This document shows positions 57,204 through 64,000 of a DNA stretch of 64,000 bases, in pieces. Made by a program: the position numbers and the translations under genes. Source of the DNA: Microbacterium sp. SS28 (lineage in GTDB: Bacteria > Actinomycetota > Actinomycetes > Actinomycetales > Microbacteriaceae). Below the pieces are notes generated by a model. It was not told the DNA's origin and made no database searches. It saw nothing but the letters and a program-made list of their open reading frames with translations. Location: contig NZ_JAKWJP010000001.1 of NCBI RefSeq assembly GCF_022761035.1, positions 372,001 through 436,000 on the forward strand, written 5' to 3'. Numbering within the stretch: the stretch's first letter is position 1; every line of letters begins with the position of its first letter.

Positions 57204-57799
57204 GTCTCCTCCTCATGGGATGCGCGGATGAACCGGGCGCGCAGGCCCGCGTCATCGTCGATCTCGCCCGTGAAGGCGCTCGTCACCGTCGTGGTGCCCT
57301 GCGCGCGGATGCCGCGCGCCGACATGCACAGATGCTCGGCCGAGAGCACGACGCCCACACCGCGCGGCGCGAGCTCGGCGTCGAGATGCTCCGCGATCTG
57401 CATCGTCAGCCGCTCCTGGACCTGCAGGTCGCGCGCGAACCAGTCGACGACGCGGGCGAGCTTCGAGAGTCCCACGATGCGCTCCCCCGGCAGGTAGCCG
57501 ACGTGCGCGACGCCCCGGAAGGGCAGCAGGTGGTGGCGACAGAGCGACGCGAACGGGATGTCGCGCACGAGCACGAGCTCGCGATAGCCCTCATCGTTCG
57601 GGAAGGTCGTCATCGCGAACGGCTGCGGCTCCAGCAGCTCGAGCAGGCCCGCCACGACGCGGCGCGGCGTGTCGCCGAGGTGCTCGTCGTCCAGATCGCG
57701 GCCGAGGGCCCGCAGCAGCTCGGCGACAGCCGACCGCGCGCGATCGGCGTCGATCGCGCCGTCGACCGGGTGCAGTCGCGCTGCGCTGGACTGAGTCAT
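57188..57799 (-). CDS. folE: GTP cyclohydrolase I
   Basis: 203 residues. The zinc ligands are in FASLCRHHLLPFRGVAHVGY (Cys and His) and SAEHLCMSARG (Cys). ERLTMQIAEHLDAELAPRGV and RASHEEETWR complete the family signature. FolE converts GTP to dihydroneopterin triphosphate, the entry to folate and other pterins. Without folB or folK in this operon, the operon may serve a stress-induced or specialised pterin pathway rather than core folate synthesis. Confidence 0.92.
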   Translation of the reverse strand: MTQSSAARLHPVDGAIDADRARSAVAELLRALGRDLDDEHLGDTPRRVVAGLLELLEPQPFAMTTFPNDEGYRELVLVRDIPFASLCRHHLLPFRGVAHVGYLPGERIVGLSKLARVVDWFARDLQVQERLTMQIAEHLDAELAPRGVGVVLSAEHLCMSARGIRAQGTTTVTSAFTGEIDDDAGLRARFIRASHEEETWRTS

Positions 57800-57852
57800 C
57801 GGTGATCCCCTTCCGCCTGCTGATGCCGAGGCTAGGCCGGGTCGATTCTTTT

Positions 57853-57868
57853 GTCAATGGATCTTGAT
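57853..57868. promoter_or_regulatory. possible operator between folE and HTH gene
   Basis: TCAA-tggatc-TTGA is a short inverted repeat in the 89-bp gap between the divergent folE operon and the SufR-like gene. The stretch ttgattttagagata after it is A/T-rich. The repeat is short, so this is tentative. Confidence 0.35.
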
Positions 57869-57888
57869 TTTAGAGATAGACTCGCCCC

Positions 57889-58539
57889 ATGGTGAACGCC
57901 AATCGCATCGCCGCGATCGCAGCGCTCGGAGACCCCGTGCGGCGGCGGCTGTACCTGCTCACGGCGGAGCGCCCCGTGAGTCGCGACGAAGCGGCCGACG
58001 CGGTCGGCATCGCCCGCAGCACTGCCGCGTTCCACCTCGACCGCCTCGCCGACGAGGGCCTCGTGACGGTCTCGTACCGTCGGCTCTCCGGCCGCAGCGG
58101 CCCGGGTGCGGGCCGTCCGTCGAAGCTCTACGCCGCGGCATCCGTCGATGTCTCGGCCAGCATCCCCGAGCGCCACTACGACCTCGCGGGCGACCTGCTG
58201 GCCTCGGCGATCGAGCGCGCCGAGCGCGACGACGTCCCTGTGCGGGAGGCGCTGGCCACGCAGGCGCACGAGGTGGGTACGGCGATCGGCGCCGAGTCGG
58301 CCGACCTCGACACGGCGCTCGTGCGCTGCGGATTCGAGCCCACCGCCGACGAAGGCGGCGGTGTGATCCTGCAGAACTGCCCCTTCCATGCCCTCGCGAC
58401 AACCCACACGGCGCTCGTCTGCGGAGCGAACGTGGCCCTCGTGCGGGGCATGGCGGAGGGCGCGGGCGACCCGCGCGAGAGCGTGCTCGAGCCTCGCGAC
58501 GGGCACTGCTGCGTCCGCGTGCGGCCCGCGTCGGAATGA
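57889..58539 (+). CDS. SufR-like Fe-S HTH regulator
   Basis: 216 residues. The N-terminal winged helix (DPVRRRLYLLTAERPVSRDE, GIARSTAAFHLDRLADEGLV) is of the ArsR/COG2345 type. The C-terminus has the SufR cysteine pattern: NCPFHALATTHTALVC (two Cys), then RDGHCCVRV. In SufR-type regulators these hold an Fe-S cluster that senses redox or iron state. It faces the folE operon, which it probably controls; an sufR role for a suf operon is not supported because no suf genes are near. Confidence 0.8.
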   Translation: MVNANRIAAIAALGDPVRRRLYLLTAERPVSRDEAADAVGIARSTAAFHLDRLADEGLVTVSYRRLSGRSGPGAGRPSKLYAAASVDVSASIPERHYDLAGDLLASAIERAERDDVPVREALATQAHEVGTAIGAESADLDTALVRCGFEPTADEGGGVILQNCPFHALATTHTALVCGANVALVRGMAEGAGDPRESVLEPRDGHCCVRVRPASE

Positions 58540-58603
58540 CGCGCGAGGCCCCCTTCCGCCGGATATCCAGCGCCGCCATCGATTCCGCCGACATAATGAG
58601 GGC

Positions 58604-59296
58604 ATGACCGCACCTCGTATCCTCGTCGTCGACGATGAGCCGAACATCCGCGACCTGCTCATCACGAGCCTGCGCTTCGCGGGCTACCAGGTCCGGGCCG
58701 TCTCCAACGGCGCCCAGACCATCTCGGCCGTCCTCGAGGAGGAGCCCGACCTGATCATCCTCGACGTCATGCTCCCCGACATGAACGGGTTCAGCGTCAC
58801 GAAGCGTCTGCGGGGTGCCGGCTATACGGCGCCGATCCTCTTCCTCACTGCGAAGGACGAGACCGAGGACAAGATCACGGGCCTCAACGCGGGTGGCGAC
58901 GACTACGTCACGAAGCCTTTCTCGCTCGACGAGATCGTCGCGCGCATCCAGGCGATCCTGCGCCGCACGATGCAGGCCGACGAGGAGTCGGTCATCCGCG
59001 CGGGCGAGCTCACGATGGACCAGGACACGCATGACGTCGTCGTCGGGGACGTCTCGATCGACCTCAGCCCGACCGAGTTCAAGCTGCTGCGCTACCTCAT
59101 GCTCAATCCCAACCGCGTGCTGTCGAAGGCGCAGATCCTCGATCACGTGTGGGAGTACGACTTCAACGGCGACGCGGGGATCGTCGAGAGCTACATCTCC
59201 TACCTGCGCCGCAAGATCGATCCGCACGCGACGGAGCCCCTCATCCAGACCAAGCGCGGCTTCGGCTACATGCTGAAGGCCGGCAAGACCGCCTGA
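58604..59296 (+). CDS. OmpR-family response regulator
   Basis: 230 residues from ATG 58604. The receiver has Asp-Asp in VVDDEPN, the phosphorylated Asp in LIILDVMLPDMNG and Lys in YVTKPFS. The C-terminal winged helix reads LSPTEFKLLRYLMLNPNRVL and VESYISYLRRKID. It pairs with the histidine kinase 26 nt downstream and resembles PrrA/TrcR-type regulators. Target genes are not known. Confidence 0.93.
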   Translation: MTAPRILVVDDEPNIRDLLITSLRFAGYQVRAVSNGAQTISAVLEEEPDLIILDVMLPDMNGFSVTKRLRGAGYTAPILFLTAKDETEDKITGLNAGGDDYVTKPFSLDEIVARIQAILRRTMQADEESVIRAGELTMDQDTHDVVVGDVSIDLSPTEFKLLRYLMLNPNRVLSKAQILDHVWEYDFNGDAGIVESYISYLRRKIDPHATEPLIQTKRGFGYMLKAGKTA

Positions 59297-59322
59297 CCGG
59301 CCGCGACGGGGAGGCGAACGCC

Positions 59323-61089
59323 CTGGCGAAGAAGTCCGACGCCCTCACGGGGTGGTGGCGCGGCATCAGCCTGCGCGCCAAGGTCACGGCTGTCACCGTG
59401 TCGCTCCTCGTCGTGGGTCTGGTCGCCGCCGGCATCGGCACGATGGCGTTCCTCCGCAACGCGCTCATCATCAGCCTCGACGACCAGCTCGTGCAGCTGA
59501 CGACGTCGGACGTCGCCGTGAACAGTCTGCTCGAGACGACGACGACAGACGGCGTGACGACGTTCAAGAAGAAGCCGGATGCCGTGACGGACTACTCCGT
59601 CGCGATCTACGGTCCCGACGGGGCGCGTGTCATCACGGCCGGTGGCGACCGGGACGGTCCCCAGCCGCTCTTCCCCGAGACCCGGACGCTGCAGCACACG
59701 CAGGAGCGCGGGACGACTCCGTTCGAGATCCCGAGCGACGACGGCACGGGTGTGTTCCACGCGAGCGCCGACATCTACCCACCGGATGGCGCCGCCGTGC
59801 TCTATTCGCAGGTCGTCGCACTGCCCCTCGCGCCGATCAACCGCGTCGTGACGACCTACCTCGGCATCTACAGCATCCTGGCCCTCATCACGATCGTCGC
59901 AAGCGCCCTGCTGACCCGCTGGCTCGTGACCCTCACGTTCCGCAGCCTCGGGCAGGTCGAGTCGACGGCGATGACCATCGCCACGGGCGACTTCAGCCAG
60001 CGCATGACCGACATCGAGCCGATCAAGACCGAGGTCGGACGTCTGAAAACGGCGATCAATGCGATGCTCGACCGCGTCGACGCGGCGATCACCGAGCGCG
60101 ATTCAACCGTGCGGCAGATGCGCCGCTTCATCGGCGACGCGAGCCATGAGCTGCGCACGCCGCTCGTGACGGTGCGCGGCTACGCCGAGCTGTACCGCAT
60201 GGGCGCGATCGAGGGCGACGAGGACGTCACGCAGGCGATGGACCGCATCGAGAGCGAGGCCAAGCGCATGGGCTTCCTCGTCGAGGACCTCCTCGCCCTC
60301 GCCCGGCTCGACGAGCGCCGCGATGTCGTGATTGCGCCCGTCGACCTGCGGCCGATCGCGCGGGATGCCGCGATGGACGTCCGCGCGGCATCCCCCCTTC
60401 GTCCTGTCTCGGTGCTCGACACGACGCTCTTGGGTCCTCCGCCGATCGCCGAGGAGGCGTCCGAGCCCGAACCGCACAACCTGGAGGCCCCCAAGGGACG
60501 GCGCGGCGGTGCGAGCCCGTCGGCGAAGTCGCGCGCCGGCGCGACCCTCTCGCTGCTGCGCCGGCGACCCCGCCCCGTACCTGCGATCCAGGCGTCGGGT
60601 GTCGGCGAGGCCCCGCCCGTCGCTCCCGTCGACCTCGGCGTGGAAGAGTCGTCCGACACTCCGCCGATCGTGCTCGGGGATGAGAACCGCATCCGCCAGG
60701 TCGTCGCGAACCTGCTCGGCAACGCGCGGCGCTTCACGGGCGAGGACTCCCCGATCGAGCTGCGCATCGGCATCGACGTCACGACCGAGATGGGATGGAT
60801 CGAGATCGTCGACCACGGCGAAGGTGTGCCCGACCAGATCAAGGAGAAGATCTTCCAGCGCTTCTGGCGCGCCGACACCTCGCGCGCCCGCGAAACGGGC
60901 GGGACGGGCCTGGGCCTGTCGATCGTCGCGTCGATCGTCGAGGCCCTGCACGGCAGTGTCGACGTCGTCGACACCCCTGGCGGAGGCGCGACCTTCCGGG
61001 TCGCCCTCCCGCTCGCGAGCGAGGCGATCACGGCGGCCCGCGCGAGCCTTCCGACGCAGCCGCTCACGCGCGTGCGCGACCAACGCTGA
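59323..61089 (+). CDS. sensor histidine kinase with linker insertion
   Basis: 588 residues if the CTG at 59323 is the start; GGGGAGG lies 8 nt upstream and no ATG, GTG or TTG fits as well. Two membrane helices (about 24-45 and 172-198) bracket an extracellular sensor of about 125 residues. A HAMP domain, the H-box DASHELRTPLVTVRGY, N-box RQVVANLLGNARRF, and G-boxes (EIVDHGEGVPD, GGTGLGLSIVAS) follow. An unusual 75-residue Pro/Arg/Ala-rich insertion (about 375-445) lies between the H-box and the N-box. Partner of the upstream response regulator. Confidence 0.85.
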   Translation: MAKKSDALTGWWRGISLRAKVTAVTVSLLVVGLVAAGIGTMAFLRNALIISLDDQLVQLTTSDVAVNSLLETTTTDGVTTFKKKPDAVTDYSVAIYGPDGARVITAGGDRDGPQPLFPETRTLQHTQERGTTPFEIPSDDGTGVFHASADIYPPDGAAVLYSQVVALPLAPINRVVTTYLGIYSILALITIVASALLTRWLVTLTFRSLGQVESTAMTIATGDFSQRMTDIEPIKTEVGRLKTAINAMLDRVDAAITERDSTVRQMRRFIGDASHELRTPLVTVRGYAELYRMGAIEGDEDVTQAMDRIESEAKRMGFLVEDLLALARLDERRDVVIAPVDLRPIARDAAMDVRAASPLRPVSVLDTTLLGPPPIAEEASEPEPHNLEAPKGRRGGASPSAKSRAGATLSLLRRRPRPVPAIQASGVGEAPPVAPVDLGVEESSDTPPIVLGDENRIRQVVANLLGNARRFTGEDSPIELRIGIDVTTEMGWIEIVDHGEGVPDQIKEKIFQRFWRADTSRARETGGTGLGLSIVASIVEALHGSVDVVDTPGGGATFRVALPLASEAITAARASLPTQPLTRVRDQR

Positions 61090-61215
61090 CGGCGTCTCCT
61101 CCCCAGCGGCGGCCCCGCACTCACGCCTGCACAGCCGCTTCCGCGGCGCGGGATCCCGCATCCCGCCTCCCTAGCCTGGCCCGAGTCACTCCAACCCAGA
61201 CTCCAGGAGGTTCCC

Positions 61216-61503
61216 ATGGCCGTCTTCTCCGTCGACAGCGATGCCGTCTACGCCGCGACCGGATCGGTGCGCGGCACGATCGACCGCATCCAGGGCGAGA
61301 CGCAGTCGATGCTCGCCCAGCTCACGCATCTGCAGTCCACGTGGTCGGGCGGTGCGGCAATCGCGTTCCAGGGCGTCGTCGATCAGTGGCGCGCGACCCA
61401 GCGCCAGGTCGAAGACGCCCTCGCAGGCATCAACGGCGCCCTCGGCGTCGCGGCGCGGCAGTACGCCGACGCCGAGCAGGCCTCGGTCGCGCTGTTCCGC
61501 TGA
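61216..61503 (+). CDS. WXG100-family (ESAT-6-like) protein
   Basis: 95 residues with a strong ribosome binding site (caggagg). The helix-turn-helix WSG motif is in LQSTWSGGAAIAFQGVVDQW, a W-x-G variant, and the C-terminus (QYADAEQASVALFR) carries a YxxxE/D-like signal. WXG100 proteins are exported by type VII secretion. No secretion ATPase gene is in the window, so the system is encoded elsewhere or this is an orphan. Confidence 0.9.
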   Translation: MAVFSVDSDAVYAATGSVRGTIDRIQGETQSMLAQLTHLQSTWSGGAAIAFQGVVDQWRATQRQVEDALAGINGALGVAARQYADAEQASVALFR

Positions 61504-61598
61504 CCCCGGCCTCCGGCCGCCCGGCGCCCGGCGCCCGGCGCCCGACTCGACCTCGACCCGACCTCGACCTCGACTTCGGCCGAGCGCACGCGGCAATG

Positions 61599-61632
61599 AG
61601 AAAGGCCCCCTCCCGAAGGAGGGGGCCTTTCT
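61599..61632. terminator. bidirectional terminator
   Basis: AGAAAGGCCCCCTCC and GGAGGGGGCCTTTCT form a 15-bp stem with a four-base loop. It sits between the convergent WXG100 and groEL genes and has A/T ends on both sides, so it works in both directions. Confidence 0.9.
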
Positions 61633-61663
61633 GCGATTCGCTATTCGCTACCGCGGGCGGGAC

Positions 61664-63313
<1,650 letters not shown>

Positions 63314-63340
63314 TTAGCACTCGCAGATGTCGAGTGCTAA
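63314..63340 (-). promoter_or_regulatory. CIRCE element (HrcA operator) 1
   Basis: TTAGCACTC-gcagatgtc-GAGTGCTAA is a perfect CIRCE (9-bp arms, 9-bp spacer), about 30 bp before groEL. HrcA binds it to repress the gene at normal temperature. Confidence 0.95.
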
Positions 63341-63346
63341 CCCATT

Positions 63347-63373
63347 CTGGCACTCGCCCTTAGAGAGTGCAAG
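63347..63373 (-). promoter_or_regulatory. CIRCE-like element 2
   Basis: CTGGCACTC-gcccttaga-GAGTGCAAG keeps the GCACTC/GAGTGC core with the same 9-bp spacer, 7 bp from the first element. Outer bases are degenerate. A second, probably weaker HrcA site. Confidence 0.75.
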
Positions 63374-63477
63374 CCACGCGGAACGTCCCGACACACGGCG
63401 ACACCCCGGCGGCACGAGGCCCTCCGGGGTGTCGAAGTCAGCGGCTGCCCGATTCGGGATGCCGCGGCATCCGTCGG

Positions 63478-63681
63478 TCAGGACACGACGCGCACCGACT
63501 CGGCCTGCGGGCCCTTCTGACCCGATCCGACCGTGAATTCGACCTTCTGCCCCTCTTCCAGGACACGGAAGCCCGACATGTCGATGTTCGAGTAGTGGAC
63601 GAAGACGTCCTGGCCCTCCGTGACGGTGATGAAGCCGAAGCCCTTCTCGGCGTTGAACCACTTGACAGTGCCCTGCGTCAT
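63478..63681 (-). CDS. cspA: CspA-family cold-shock protein
   Basis: 67 residues from the ATG at 63681 ([18 protein letters not shown]); an upstream GTG would add three residues. RNP motifs KGFGFI and DVFVHYS are present and the end [11 protein letters not shown] is typical. An RNA chaperone acting on mRNA. Single gene. Confidence 0.95.
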   Translation of the reverse strand: MTQGTVKWFNAEKGFGFITVTEGQDVFVHYSNIDMSGFRVLEEGQKVEFTVGSGQKGPQAESVRVVS

Positions 63682-63814
63682 TCGAATCACTCCTGTAGCC
63701 GTGTTATTCCGCCCATCGTATGGGCGGCTTTCGGGCCGAAATCGCGAGGAGAGGAACTGTTGACACGCATGCCGCGAAGTGTTTACCGGGCCGAAACACC
63801 CGCCCGTTCGCAGG

Positions 63815-64000
63815 TCAGGGAGTAGCTGAGGGGCTCGGCGGATTGCTCGTGCGATCCAGGCCGATGACCACGACGAGCTGCTTCGTCGTGCTCTCGTCGA
63901 TGTCAGCCGTCGCGGGGTCGTCGGCCGGCTGGTACACGTCGCTCTGCGCGACCTGGGCGCCGCCCAGCACCGTCTCGGCGAGGCCGCGGGCAGCCGCCTC
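63815..64000 (-). CDS. LytR_C-domain protein (C-terminal part)
   Basis: The gene runs off the window end. The last 61 residues read [20 protein letters not shown], then [15 protein letters not shown], then a Pro/Ser tail, which fits the LytR C-terminal domain of actinobacterial cell-envelope proteins. The N-terminus and any membrane anchor lie beyond the window. Confidence 0.65.
   Translation of the reverse strand, partial: EAAARGLAETVLGGAQVAQSDVYQPADDPATADIDESTTKQLVVVIGLDRTSNPPSPSATP

Overview
The window is high-GC actinobacterial DNA, most likely Microbacteriaceae (Microbacterium-like). The signs are strong G/C third-position bias, an ImuA'-ImuB-DnaE2 mutasome cassette, a WXG100 protein, XPB-type helicase with its helicase-associated partner, a DUF3027 protein next to a cold-shock gene, a monocistronic groEL under CIRCE control and a LytR_C protein. 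No species call is possible from the sequence alone.

Positions 1 to about 25,600 are an integrated mobile island. Its right end is a tyrosine integrase (24267-25403) beside a tRNA-Arg(CCU) gene whose 3' end faces the island; its left end lies outside the window. It carries a MobF relaxase-helicase but no visible type IV secretion genes, so it looks mobilizable rather than self-transmissible. The cargo is defence-like: a trypsin-like protease; a PARIS-like AAA ATPase/TOPRIM (DUF4435) pair; a decayed AbiE toxin-antitoxin pair; a GIY-YIG/DUF4357 protein; a tightly coupled minus-strand operon encoding a PLD-SNF2 helicase, a large N6-adenine methyltransferase, McrB and McrC; and a Nudix hydrolase convergent with a modification-reader/PD-(D/E)XK nuclease. 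Several island genes are broken (a DUF2510 membrane protein, AbiEi, AbiEii, and GyrA-like and eCIS-like fragments), indicating turnover by insertion and decay.

From the tRNA rightwards the DNA is ordinary chromosome, more GC-rich and with intact genes. It holds a quinone oxidoreductase, the SOS mutasome cassette with a LexA box, an isochorismatase, an EamA exporter with a divergent MarR regulator, an HNH endonuclease preceded by a small ORF/terminator, an M23 peptidase, a DtxR regulator and SerC. A divergent TetR regulator sits beside an oligopeptide-type ABC uptake operon ending in a GH3 beta-glucosidase (39.4-48.1 kb), which probably imports and cleaves an oligosaccharide or glycoside.

The final third holds DUF3027/cold-shock, XPB helicase plus partner with a 57-bp tandem repeat at its 3' end, an alpha/beta hydrolase with a divergent TetR gene, and a pterin/folate operon (folE, FAD oxidoreductase, FolP2-like) facing a SufR-like Fe-S regulator. 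A two-component system, a WXG100 protein, groEL, cspA and a truncated LytR_C gene follow.

The most interesting part is the island. The PLD-SNF2/MTase/McrBC operon does not match any named system I know, and the nearby PARIS-like pair could act as a guard for it.
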